NCBI GenBank assembly: GCA_000729835.1
Contig: JFHB01000317.1
Span: forward strand, 1 to 25,402
DNA: 25,402 nucleotides
Direction of reading: 5' to 3'
From: Atkinsonella hypoxylon
Taxonomy: Eukaryota > Ascomycota > Sordariomycetes > Hypocreales > Clavicipitaceae
This document shows positions 1-10,447 of this stretch, piece by piece (the stretch's first letter is position 1; every line of letters begins with the position of its first letter). A model generated the notes under the pieces. It ran no database searches. It saw nothing but the letters and a program-made list of their open reading frames with translations, and was not told where the DNA came from. A program made the translations under genes and the position numbers.

Positions 1-19
1 AAAAAAAAAAAAAAAAAAA
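1..19. repeat. A19 homopolymer tract
   Basis: The window opens with 19 consecutive A residues, downstream of the minus-strand cytochrome b561 gene whose stop codon is at 57-59. On that gene's coding strand this reads as a T-tract in the 3' untranslated region. The tract may extend beyond the window edge. Confidence 0.9.
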
Positions 20-56
20 CCCCACTCATCCTTTTTTCACCAAGCCCAACCCGCTA

Positions 57-979
57 TCAATCAGCAACTTCAGCTACATCAACGACAGGCCTCCTCACAC
101 AAAACCCTAACTTGTGCTTCTGAATCCGCGGAATTACGCCCGCCAAAATCACTGCAGCCGCCAAGACCACCCCCCAAAGATTGATATCCAAGACCTTCTC
201 CACGTAATCCGTCTCCATGGCCGTGCAAACAGCCGACAAAAGCAGCACGAGAATCAAGTACCCGGTGTACCGGTGATATTTGTACAGCTGCTTAGCTTGC
301 TCCACGCCGCCGTAGAGTCTCGGCGTCAACCACATTGTGAACCCCACGAAATACTGCCCTATAATCAACAGCAAGGTGACGGCTCCGACGTAGGCATGCA
401 CAGAGTGGAAATGAGGACCATTGCTGCGAATCTTGTTGACTTCAATAATGACCGCGCCGGTGACGATGGCCACGAAGGCGAACAGGTTGAGCGAGGCATG
501 AATGTACTGACCCAGGCGTTTCTGCGAGGGCGTCTCCGTAGGCTGGAGAATAAGGATGGACTGGACGAGGGTGAAGAGGGCGACGGACATAGAGAGGGGG
601 TGACCGGAGAAGAGGATGATGGGCTTCATGAAGATGTGTGCCCAGATGTTGATGCAGAGGAGGGCGACGCCCAGCTCAGCGACGATGCCCGTGCCTGATA
701 AAAATGAAGCACATGTTAGCCAGCTGTAGTTGCAAACCCCACTTCCTGATTCAATACCGAAAAAAAAAAAAAATAAAAAATAAAAAACCGTGTCGATATT
801 CTGACCGCAGTTGGTTCTCGGCAAGTATACGTACCGATGAAAAAACCCCTCATGATGGATGCACCTTCTGGCAAAATAGCATCACCAGGTTTCCCTAGAA
901 GCGGCTCCGTTTCGCTCCGGCGATGCTCGACAGATTCGCGTGCCGGTACATTTTCGGGAAGCCCTGTTGTGCTGGCCAT
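57..979 (-). CDS. Cytochrome b561 domain-containing integral membrane protein
   Basis: Two exons, 979-835 and 694-57, encode 260 aa. The 140-nt intron (834-695) has a GTACGT donor, a CTAAC branch site and a TATCAG acceptor; the join is in frame (GFFIG-TGIVAEL). After a hydrophilic N-terminus of about 43 residues come roughly six hydrophobic helices. Four histidines sit where b561 proteins bind two haems: His80 (FSGHP), His114 (QYIHASLN), His148 (HSVHAY) and His189 (YKYHRYTGY). The family carries electrons across membranes, classically using ascorbate or another reductant. No DOMON or ferric-reductase domain is attached, so the substrate is unknown. The ATG at 979 is preferred because no ATG occurs on this strand for the next 375 nt upstream. 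Met43 is an alternative start. The T-rich tract inside the intron opens a false upstream reading frame. The neighbouring gene is divergent. Confidence 0.9.
760..787. repeat. A-rich (T-rich on coding strand) tract inside the b561 intron
   Basis: A run of A broken by two single T residues lies wholly within the 140-nt intron of the b561 gene. On the coding strand it is a long T-tract between donor and branch site. It accounts for the unusual intron length compared with the 55-81 nt introns elsewhere in the window. Confidence 0.85.
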
Positions 980-1354
980 GTCGCGCTTATATAGGGGGAT
1001 TGCACCGTGGATGGGGTAAAGTTGGTCCCGAGCCGAGTATGGTTAAAAGCTTAAAGGCTTTGTATTGTGCGCCGCGTGCCCCAGAGAGATGCTGTCGCCA
1101 ACTCTAGATGGCACCAGACGCTTTGATGATGGCGGAGGCTTGTGCTAGAAAGAGCGGAAGCTAGCAGCGTGGCTTGGGTAATATGCCGAGGAAGTGTAGA
1201 AGAGAAGCTAATCCGTGCGAGAAGAGATGGGATGTGGATTATCAGAAGATGGCAGAGTAGAGTGACGACTTGAGGACTTTGATAGAGGTGAAGGGCGAGC
1301 GGTCTGGTAGTCGATGGCCTTCCTGTGGTTCCAGCTGAGTGTCTTGTCGACCTG
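980..1354 (-). promoter_or_regulatory. ATG-free 5' leader / proximal promoter of the b561 gene
   Basis: Reading upstream from the start at 979, the minus strand has no ATG for 375 nt, and the stretch is pyrimidine-rich on that strand. This fits a long fungal 5' leader and supports 979 as the start codon. A TATA-like string (CTATATAAG on the minus strand, about 987-994) lies only 8-15 nt before the ATG, too close to direct transcription of the full frame from this ATG. It may be incidental. The leader boundary is inferred and no transcription start can be read from sequence. Confidence 0.5.
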
Positions 1355-3262
1355 CATCGAGATGGTTTCTATGACGAGCTCAGCTTACTTTTACTGGCCT
1401 GTGACTGGTTGGCGGTTTGCTGCATGCCGCACTGCGAGCTGGGGGTACCCAGCTCCACCAGGACTCGTCATGAAATTTGTCAAGCAAACGGAGTACATGC
1501 ATGTAGAGATGGGACGCCCCGCCCCCCCGCTCCCGCCATCAAAATTGTGATAATACATGGCTATGCCTGCATTTATCACGTCAGCCCCGTCCCGCGAGGG
1601 GTGCAGAAAAAGATAGTCTGGTCACCATGGAAGACGCTCACTGGCCCGTTAATCTAGTGTTTTGGGATCTATAACCACACATGGAGTCCCATCCATCGTA
1701 CCAATCGAGCTACATGTCTGACTTTCAAGGTTGGGGAAGATGTAGACAAGAATAGGGCAACGAGAGACCTTTTTCTCAACCACAGTTGCCCTTATTCCCA
1801 CGCTAGGAGTAGCCTGCCTTCCGTCCTCGGGCACCGATCGTCTTGAAGATATGATCGATGATTGTTTCTAAGTGTGGGCTAGCCGCAAACCTCTCCGCTC
1901 GGAGTGATGGAATTGCACGACACTGCTCCCTCTCTTCTCCATGCTGCGTCTGACATCTGGTGGTCCATTGCATTCACGCTATCTGAGCACACATGCTTGT
2001 GCAACGGGGACACGATTCAGCGCCCGCGATCGAAGCAAAGGACCAATAGGGGAAAGCAAGCCTCTTTGTGTTGGTTCAAAAATTCCAGAGATTTCGACAG
2101 CCCCTGATGTCAATCGACCTAGCACCGTCCTCCCGATTTCGTGCAGGGTAGCTCTCACACCAGGCATCGAATTTCCAAATATCTAACGAATCCTGTAAAC
2201 CTTAGTTGACTTGCAATTGGACTCGGTGCAGTAAACAGGAATGGTATTTCAGGATTCGATAACCTTGGAGCATTTTGCCATCATCTGAATCATGCATGAT
2301 ATGACGGAGTGGCTTTTCCAGTTGTGGACTGGCCACCGTTGGTCGAAGCTTGAGGGCAAAGTATCTGGGCGTCAGCCAACAGCCAAAAGAGCGGGAATTG
2401 ATGGCCTCTGGTGTTTTTGCAATCATCAAGTGTCTGCAACTAAGCTTCCGACTATTGAGGATTGCTCTGGATGGCAGGCTGCGTGTCATCCTGCCATGCT
2501 AGCCGCCATGTCAACATATCAAGTTGAGCAGTTGACATGACAGTCCCTGCTGGCTCAGTCAATGTCAATGGCAGTTACGAACTCATCGAACCCGAGTTAT
2601 CAGACCTCAAATGTCGGCTTCAAGTCCGTGCGAGGGAAGACTTTTAATGTCGAAGGCACGAGTTTCAGATAGCCCATGCTTCAAACCAGTAATGGAGATG
2701 GTCAATACTGCAGGCCAGCTTGTGGCAATAATTGCAATGGCAAACGATGAATGACACTAGGCACATTGCCTCCTAATGTAGCTGAATGCGTAGAAGCTGA
2801 ATGCATCTTCTGCCGTTAATCATGCGCTGCTTGTTTACTATTTCTGACCCTCGTCAGCATTTCAAACGTGCAGGTTGTCTTTCAAATAATTTAGTGAGCT
2901 TGACACCAATACCGAAGTAGATTACGAACGGGGATTTGATGCTCCAGTTGTTCCGGCTCAGATCTCGATTTAAACTTATGTAAAATGCCTCCGAAGGGGA
3001 AGCAGTCCGTTCATACTTCCTGCGATTGCGCGTAGTGTTGCAATTCATGCCATGTTTAGAACATAGCTGCTTGGCCGGCCTATTACACAATATAGATGGA
3101 GGGATCAAAGAGAGGAACACATTGAGATGAGTGGCAGTAATGGCGGCCTTGCCAGATTGCGCAACTGCTGTCTTTGAGAAGCTCAAATAACAATTCGACA
3201 AATTGACAAAGGGAGTGAAAGTTTAACAAAGGGAGTGATGAATCTAGCTTCAATGTTCCTTC

Positions 3263-3268
3263 CACGTG
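3263..3268. promoter_or_regulatory. CACGTG palindrome (E-box-like) upstream of the ankyrin/DIL gene
   Basis: A perfect CACGTG lies 266 nt before the ATG at 3534. CACGTG is the classical binding core of fungal bHLH factors such as Pho4/Cbf1 types. A 6-mer occurs by chance, so this is only a candidate site. Another copy at about 23718 has no assigned gene. Confidence 0.25.
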
Positions 3269-3495
3269 AACGTTCATTGCTGGAACGAGTGCACGGACCA
3301 ACAGAAATCGACCAGCTAATGACGATGACCCGCACCACAGCGTCTATCACACGACAGCCTTTTGCTAAAGCCGACTCCCTTGCGCCAGGGAGGATTCATG
3401 ACGATCCCTATTTTCCAGAGTCATTCTAATTCTTTGCAAAGTGCGGCGCCCGTCTGAATTCCAGAATCATTACGACGATAGCAACTCCATCGTCC

Positions 3496-3504
3496 ATGAG
3501 CTAG
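3496..3504 (+). promoter_or_regulatory. Minimal upstream ORF (ATG AGC TAG) before the ankyrin/DIL start
   Basis: A two-codon uORF ends 29 nt before the main ATG. The main start sits in a full vertebrate-style Kozak context (GCCACCATGG), while the uORF ATG has a C at -3 (GTCCATGA), a weaker context. Such minimal uORFs can lower translation, but this depends on the transcript starting upstream of 3496, which I cannot see. Confidence 0.4.
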
Positions 3505-3533
3505 GGAGTCTGGCGTTTGCCCCTCCTGCCACC

Positions 3534-6193
3534 ATGGATTCCGGGGACCTGAACAGCAACGGCGACCCCAAGCTGCGCGTTATACCGGCAGATCTTCCCA
3601 CATCTCTGGACGATCGAAGACATGCTCCTACAGAAGACTTCGTTCCCGAGACTGAGATGTATGATGGCTGGCAAGGTTCGTGACTCCACAGGTAAACTCT
3701 TTAAACACTCTTCGCAAGTGGACACATGTCAACCTTTTGATTATCGTGCTTGGCAGGCCAATCACAGTTCCTTACGACGCCCGCCTTGGCGAAGCCCTTA
3801 AACTTCGGAAATCTGTCACTGAATGATGACGAATTTGGACAAGATGGTTCAAGAGGCCCAAAGGATAGCGATATGCGACTCATGGAGATGCTTCAAGCAC
3901 AAGCTGCTGCCAACCAAGCCGGTCACGGATTGGAAGATGAACAGACCATCATCAATGACGACAAATTATCAGAACCGGAAAAGAAGGACAGACTACAGAA
4001 AGCTATGATAATGGCAGCAAGCAACGGTGATACCGCAAAGGTTTCGAAATTGTTAGACGGCGTTGTCAAAGAGTACGTCGATGTCAACGTCGCCGATGAA
4101 GATGGAACTCCACCTTTGATTTACGCCAGCTGTTTTGTAAGTCGTGCCATCAGCAGGCTTGTATTTGCGCTAGCAGGACTAATGGAACTTTTAGGGACAC
4201 GAAAGCGTCGTTAAGACTTTGATTAAAGCTGGTGCCGATGTCAACAAGCAGGACCAGAATCAATGGACAGCTTTGATGTGGGCCATGACGAACAGACATA
4301 AGGGAATTGCAAAGCTTCTCCTGGACCACGGCGCTTCATCCGATCAAAAGACATCCTCGGGACGCACGGCTTTCGATTTTGTTCCTCCCGATAGCGATAT
4401 GTCATTTTACTTGCATGACAACGGTTACAACATCGGAAATGCTGGCATGGGCGATGATTTCTATAATCCCGGCTTTTCACAGGATCGCTTCGAAGAGGAA
4501 ATGGCTGAAAACGAGATGCGAAGAAGACTGATGATGGATAGCGCGAGAGACCTGGAGGTCGACCTGGGCAATGTTGGCATGGACGATGCCCCTGAGGTAC
4601 GCATGCAAAGGACAAGGATGACTCTCTGTACTGACAATGTGCCCTTCCTAGCCTGTCGACGAGTTTGAAGAGGACCAACAAGAATTTGACTGGAGTCGCT
4701 GCTTGCATGATCAAATGTTTGTTTTTCAAGAACACGAACTCGACCGCATACTTGACATTGTTGTTACGAAAATGACACCGCAACGCTCACCTACTCAAAA
4801 GCCCGTGCCAGCCAACATGATATTCTTGAGCGCCAGGTACGCCCACTATCACGCCAGCCCCGAGCTTCTGGAAAAGCTGCTCGTCACCGCAATGGACTTG
4901 ATCAACGACGTCGTGGAGAAGTGCCAATGGGATATGACAATACTAGCATTCTGGATTTCTAACGCCACCTTGTTATTGCATTATCTTAAGAAGGACGCTG
5001 GGCTGGTGGAAGCGACGGCGGAGTTTCAAGCGCATCTGGCAGAGCTAGTTAACGAGATCTTTATTCTGATTGTGCGCGATGCGGAACGACGGCTGGACAA
5101 GGTTCTGGATGCGGCGATGCTTGACCACGAAACGATACCTGGCTTTGAGGACATTACGTTCCAGAACGAATGGAAACTTTTCAAGCGCAAGACAATCGTC
5201 AAGGAGGAGCCGATGGAGAAGAGGTTTCGACCACCCTCACCGAAGCAGAGGGCAAAGCCAGCTCCGCGAAACGTTACATCACTCCTCTCTTCGACGCTTT
5301 TTGTTTTAGACCTCTACGATATTCACTCCGTCATCACGTCACAAATTGTTTCACAGTTGTTATACTGGTTGGGCGCAGAGTTGTTCAACAGAATCATGTC
5401 CAACAGGAAGTACTTGGCGCGCACAAAGGCAATGCAGATTCGGATGAATGTGTCCATCCTCGAGGATTGGGCGCGAACGAACAATCGACAAGCGGAGCAT
5501 TATGAAGGGGGTGAAACGAAGGCATCTGGCGAAACAACCATGGACGCCGCCCGGCGTTTTCTCGCACCTGTCATTCAACTTTTGCAGTGGCTGCAATGCT
5601 TCTCATCGCTGGACGCAGACGACCTGGAAGCGCTCGTGGTAACTCTTCAGCAACTGAAGAGGCTCACCCCCCAACAGCTCATTCATGCGGCAACGCATTA
5701 CCGACCGGAAGTAGGCGAGAAGGGACTCCCGAAGAGCGCGATGAAGTACCTGCTGTCGATTCAGAAGGAGGCAGCCCTCAAACGAGATAAGCGTCGCAGC
5801 CGCGCACCATCACCACTTCCCAGGACAGGCGGGGCAGACAGCAGTCCTACGACACCAGTCAAGACGATGTCAAACGGCGGCAACAACAGCTTGCTTGACA
5901 CGCCTGGAAGTGCAGGAAGTCCACCAAACCCGGACGGCGCGGAAGGACCAGACGATGAAGAGGATGCCCCGGAGCATCTCCTTATGGATCCCGCGCTCAT
6001 GCTACCTTTTACGCTACCATCCGTGACAGACATGCTGGTTTCGTATGGGGCAGGGTTCGGAGGCGTCAACAGGGAGCGCGAGAGAAAGTACATACCCTCG
6101 GTGCCGGCCGAGTTTCTGGAGAAGCTGGAAATAAGTGGTGTGCGGAAGGAGCCCATGTTTGAGGAGAAGGACTGGGAAAATGAGGAGGTCTAG
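3534..6193 (+). CDS. Ankyrin-repeat and Dilute (DIL) domain protein
   Basis: Four exons (3534-3675, 3757-4136, 4195-4596, 4652-6193) encode 821 aa. Introns are 81, 58 and 55 nt with donors GTTCGT, GTAAGT and GTACGC and acceptors GGCAG, TTTAG and CCTAG; all joins are in frame. The start is GCCACCATGG; the open frame runs further upstream only to a GTG. Residues 1-120 are acidic and disordered. About 125-236 form ankyrin repeats (NGDTAKVSKLLDG; GTPPLIYASCFGHESVVKTL; NQWTALMWAMTNRHKGIAKL). About 360-660 match a DIL domain, with a helical core around LARTKAMQIRMNVSILEDWA and FSSLDADDLEALVVTLQQL. A Pro/Ser-rich linker and a conserved-looking C-terminus follow (LPFTLPSVTDMLVSYGAGF, about 758-776). 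DIL is the cargo-binding tail of class V myosins; here there is no motor. Fungi carry such ankyrin-DIL proteins (I recall SPAC25B8.08 in fission yeast). A trafficking or scaffold role is inference. Confidence 0.92.
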
Positions 6194-6418
6194 GTAAATA
6201 CAAGCAAAGTGAATGGTCACAACAGTCTGAGGGAGAGGGAGTATTCGTGTAGAAATCATCATGTTGAAGGAAGTAGCAAGAGCTGAAATCTGATGCTGAT
6301 ACACTAGCGGTATTACCGAGCGAAGTAGGGACAGATGATAAATTGTTCCTCACAAGAGTTCCACGAGTTCCACGGCTTCATCTATCGTTCTTTTCTAGCG
6401 GTGTCAACCTAGCCTACC

Positions 6419-6428
6419 TACCTAGGTA
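6419..6428. repeat. TACCTAGGTA palindrome, copy 1
   Basis: A perfect 10-bp palindrome inside CCTACCTACCTAGGTACCTACC-like sequence, 226 nt after the stop of the ankyrin/DIL gene. The same 10-mer occurs at 9458-9467, 9909-9918, 19228-19237 and 20449-20458. Confidence 0.85.
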
Positions 6429-6710
6429 CCTACCATGGCGCGCCAATCCGGAAACCGATGACAGTGACCAGTGTCAACAACTGCAAGAACAGCTCTCGCG
6501 GCAACAGGGAGAACGTTCATGACCCCCGTCCTGTCTGGTCAGAGCTTTACCTATGACTGGGACCGGAATCCAGGCTGTCGCACAGGTGAGAAGGAAAAGT
6601 GGCCGGTGCAGCACCGATAGCGTGGTAGGCAGCCGGGCGACAAATTAACAGAGGCATCAGGTCCACATGCTCGATTAAATTGTCGATTACGTTGACAGGG
6701 GTACAGACAG

Positions 6711-7748
6711 TATTCCGTACAATAGGCTGAAGACAACGAGCCGAGCGGACCGCGTGAATAACTACCACGGTATTCCGTAAGGCTACATTACATGTACGCT
6801 TCCGCGACCGGGACTCGCACCAATCAAGTCGCCGGAGTGAGCGGTACTTCCCGTACATTCTACGCCAATCGAAGGCCAACAAGGCGTCTGGTCCTAGTTA
6901 CGAGATCTACAGTACGGAGTAGTTACGGAATATACGCCGCACGATTTTGCAACCCCAGGGCACTTTGCGGATATCAAAGTTCTGCAAGAGGCATCATGGA
7001 CTGGATGACGGAGATGCGTATTCCGTACATGTAGGGAATTATGCGCCGATGGTCATGCCTTCTGCCTGCGCCAAGGTAACTGGGGTACGTGGCTGGTTGA
7101 CCAATGATGGAGCTGCTCGCTACGCCAATTTTACGTGCCAAGCCGCGGTCGTAGCAAGTCTTGGCGGAACACGGAACAGATGACTGTATTCCGTATTCCG
7201 TACACACGTAGCTATTGTGCCTGGTACCCAAGATGTTGACAGATTGTATCCGACCCTCAGCACAGCGTCTTGTCCGCGGTGCTGTGAATGCTTAGGCGAT
7301 GTGGGCCTGTGGCCAGTGCCTCTGCGGCCGGTGCCTCTGCGTAGGCAAACGATGGCGCCGCTGTGACCAGCCGGATTGTGGTGAACAATGACTTGCTATT
7401 GACGGCACACAGCGTGGCAGCGGCAATAGACGAATGCAGGTACAAGCTCTCAATGCACGCAGCAGCGGTGGCATCATGCCTGCAGGTAGAGCTGCAGCAT
7501 GGGTTGCAACGAAAATGCCAACTTTGGGCCGCTGATGGAGCCTGCAGCTCAACTGAGCGTGCTGTGGGTCTTTCGTGGCGTCAAGCTGCTCTTTTTATTA
7601 GTGTACTTTCTTTGGGTGTTTCTAGGCCGATTTCATTCAAGCTCGATTACAAAGATATAAGAGAATGAGAGGGAAAATTGTCAAAATCAATCACCGAGAG
7701 TTTTGTATACGTACAATATCTAGGAAATCATCACCATCATATTCCGTA
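6711..7748. repeat. Cluster of TATTCCGTA (TACGGAATA) motifs
   Basis: Seven exact copies of TATTCCGTA on either strand lie at 6711, 6771, 6924 (reverse), 7019, 7187, 7194 (overlapping) and 7740. Two related TACGGAGTA copies are at 6913 and 7934. Other copies in the window: TATTCCGTA at 10231 and 20896 (reverse); TACGGAGTA at 19973 (reverse), 22031 and 22285. None falls in a modelled exon. The function is unknown. Confidence 0.8.
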
Positions 7749-8230
7749 TAAAGCGCTAATCGAGTGTTCCGTGACTGCATAATATTGTTGGGTAAGGCAG
7801 GACCCACACACACACCCTTAGGTCCCGCGGTCGTCTACAGACTCCCGCGAGCGGAGTCACTGCAGGCCCCTGTCGCCCTGTCATGTTATACGTCCACAGT
7901 ACAATCTACAACGGCACGGAATACGCCGTACAGTACGGAGTACCTACCATCCGTAAGATTTCTTGGTTCCTTGAAATGCTCAAGTTAGTTCTTGGACCCT
8001 CGGCCTTGAGTCCCTGGGCTCTTCTTTGTGATCATACAGCAAGGGAAATACAAATGCATTAACCACTTGCGTTGTAATTCAAATCCCTTTCAAAGGGTGT
8101 CTTTGGAATAGAAGGAAGGAAGCTATAGCCAGATTCGATGAATGGATCGGCTGCTGATGTGGATGATTTGTTGGATCGGCTTTTGGATAAGAGTAATGCT
8201 TGCTAAATAAAATGCTTTCTGAATATAGTT

Positions 8231-8251
8231 AGTGTCTCTTCTGGAGACACT
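8231..8251. repeat. Perfect 8-bp hairpin with 5-nt loop
   Basis: AGTGTCTC and GAGACACT are perfect reverse complements separated by TTCTG. There is no T-run after it and this is a eukaryotic genome, so a bacterial-type terminator is not meant. It may be chance or part of a structured RNA. Confidence 0.6.
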
Positions 8252-8442
8252 GCTAAGCAATACGACATTTCTGAAAAGCATGTCTGCCACATAGTTAGTT
8301 AATGGCTCACCTCTTTCTTGACAAGGTGGGTGTCAAGGTGGGGTACATATGGATGTTCAGCGGAAAGGCACGGGAGGATCGGTTGGAGCTTGCCGCGACA
8401 CAAGAATGTACATAGTAAAGGAAGGGACGAGGAGGAAGAATT

Positions 8443-8472
8443 AAAAAAAAAATAAAAAAAAAATAAAAAAAA
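8443..8472. repeat. A-rich tract
   Basis: About 30 nt of A broken by two single T residues, with no gene nearby. It resembles the A-tract in the b561 intron and the tracts at 16651 and 24371. Confidence 0.85.
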
Positions 8473-9441
8473 CCGGCAATCTCACTTGAAGGCGCTCACC
8501 AAGCTCATAGACCATAGCCTTTCACCAATGGGGTAATCTTGTTCAATGAGCGCAGCTAAATAGCAGTGCAGCAGCACAGTGTTTGTTTCCTCATGGTGTA
8601 CGGTGCCGATGCCTTGCGCCGATGAACGGACTTTCCAGAGGGAGCAGTAATTAGTTACAGTGCCGCAGAAATTGCGACGTGGTCACGCCACAAGTATTGC
8701 TCGGTTATTAGTTTCCCTGTGCCGAGCGACAAAGTGCACTTGTACTGTATCTAGACTTGATGAACCAAAGCCGTCGTCTACATGTAGTGCCTGCAATCTG
8801 TTCGAGGCGAGGTGGGGGCCAAAGAAAACTTCAATAGGCGCATTAGTATCGTACTGTTCAAGCAAGCTCGAGATACGCTTGGGAGAAGACGACGGGGCGA
8901 AGAAAGGCATCGGTCGATTGCCGAGTAAGTGTTCGAACCGAGTTGAGAAATCCTCAAGCTTTGTTTATTGTTATTATTATTTTTCCCCTCTTCTCTTCTG
9001 TGGTCTTTTCTTTTCTTCCTAGTTCTGGTCCAGGTGGGTGTGGTAAGATACCAAGTTGGAAAGTGCAGGTGGGGGAGTGGCCAGGAACCCGAGAGGACTT
9101 TATCTAAAACAGGCGTAGCGTCATCGGTGAACTGGTGGGCTGCATTCCCTGTTGCGGCAAGAACACTTGAAAACCAGTAGTTAGTCAATTCGGATTTTTT
9201 AGTGCCGACAAAAATGCCCCCCAAAAGCGCCAACGCGCCTTCCTCGCGCCGCATCCATCAATTACCTTGTCGCTGCGCTGGCATGGAGGTATCAGACGTG
9301 TTCCCTCTTGTTTTGCATCTTTGGAACGCAACCGACCGCTGCGCATTTCGCACAACACAGTGACCCCTGTTAAGCACTTCAGGCCTGTTGGCTGCTGCCC
9401 ACTACTTCCAGCTGCGAGTGACTTCAGTGGGATACCTTGGC

Positions 9442-9471
9442 TGCCTACCTAGGTGTGTACCTAGGTAGGCA
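9442..9471. repeat. 13-bp perfect inverted repeat with 4-nt spacer
   Basis: TGCCTACCTAGGT, then GTGT, then ACCTAGGTAGGCA: a perfect 13-bp stem. It contains one TACCTAGGTA palindrome (9458-9467) and is followed at once by further CCTAG/GGTACC motifs to about 9492. It could extrude as a cruciform. No coding frame is affected. Confidence 0.85.
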
Positions 9472-9908
9472 CCTAGAGGTAGGTACCTAGGCACAAGGCT
9501 CTTGGCGCGCGGGGTCCTGTTACCCTCCTGTACGCAGTGCTGTACAGTTCTGACGCCTCGAGAAGGAAAAAGGCGAGAGCCGCTGTCGCTGTGCGTTCGG
9601 GATGGCTAAATTGGGAATCTTGGACGACAAGGAGTGTCTGTTGTCTGCACGAGGATGATACACACACAAGCTGGACGCGACAAGCAGCACGGACGTCTAG
9701 TTCTACATGACTCCGACACGAATGGTAAATATGAACGGTGATGAGCTGGCCTAGAGTCGAAAACCAGAGCAGACTATCTGCTGCCGAGGGGTACGGAGTT
9801 TAGGCAGGCGTTGGGTCATTGATGTGGCGACGACTGGATGGATGGTCCCGTCCGTGTGGAGTGGTGGATGCGGTGCGGAGCAGTACATATTAATTACACG
9901 CGGCTGCA

Positions 9909-9918
9909 TACCTAGGTA
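9909..9918. repeat. TACCTAGGTA palindrome, copy 3
   Basis: Exact 10-bp palindrome, followed by CCTACCTAG, in the gene-free region upstream of the TBC gene. Confidence 0.85.
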
Positions 9919-10447
9919 CCTACCTAGATTTCGCAGCGGTGAAGCATTGGGGTATCGGCCGGGCGTTGCTAGCCACTTGTGCGCATTGCGGTAGCGGCCA
10001 GGGGTTCCTTTTCGGCCAAGAACGGTGACCCTGGCTGGCAAATAGGAAGCAATTCCATCCAACGACCAGTCGACATCGAAATGCCAAGTCGTTTATAACC
10101 CAGAAAAGAAAAAGTCAAGCAGAAAAGTAGCCTTACGCAGAAGCAACACGAGCCAAAGCCAAGGCCGGAAGTGTCAAAGTCGGTACTTTTAAGTGGATCG
10201 GTGTACTCTGCACACTTGTACATACCTACCTATTCCGTAGGCCTGGTACCTATGCCATCAATCGTCTTTTTCTCGACGTTTTCAATCCGCATCAATCTGG
10301 CTGGCTGGCTGCCTTTGTCAACAACTTGGTTCCCAGCACTAGACATGTCAGGGGCAGCTGGAGCGAGCCCCTCCCTCCCTCAGCAACTGCTTGGAGTCGT
10401 GTATGGGTGGAGTGTATGAGTGAGTTGTCAAGTTGTGTTATGAGTCT

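Larger units (their letters stand above)
1355..3533. other. Divergent intergenic region between the b561 and ankyrin/DIL genes
   Basis: About 2.2 kb hold only short open frames with no recognisable domain, no hydrophobic or repeat pattern and no spliced model I could support. I read this as the shared upstream region of two divergent genes. The right end (about 3235-3533) is probably leader for the ankyrin/DIL gene and contains several ATGs, including a 63-codon open frame at 3238-3429 and a two-codon uORF at 3496-3504. I see no transposon or tRNA signature. Confidence 0.6.

Noticed and set aside
114..698. 194-codon plus-strand open frame over the b561 gene
   Set aside because: It is antisense to exon 2 of a clear b561 protein with conserved histidines; its own product is highly charged with no domain.
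987..994. TATA box for the b561 gene
   Set aside because: Only 8-15 nt from the start codon, which would put the transcript start inside the coding region; listed only as a curiosity.
3441..3533. Extended N-terminus of the ankyrin/DIL protein from 3441
   Set aside because: The codon at 3441 is GTG. The first in-frame ATG is at 3534 in a full Kozak context, so 3534 was chosen.
4241..4783. 180-codon minus-strand frame
   Set aside because: It is antisense to ankyrin exons 3-4 and has no domain; treated as a shadow frame.
8911..8960. tRNA-like GGTTCGAAC string on the minus strand
   Set aside because: It only partly fits a B box, and I could not find an A box or cloverleaf around it. The strings at 2589 and 19738 were rejected for the same reason.
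8660..9254. Overlapping 120- and 158-codon frames on opposite strands
   Set aside because: Neither has a domain; both cross low-complexity T/C-rich DNA and contradict each other.
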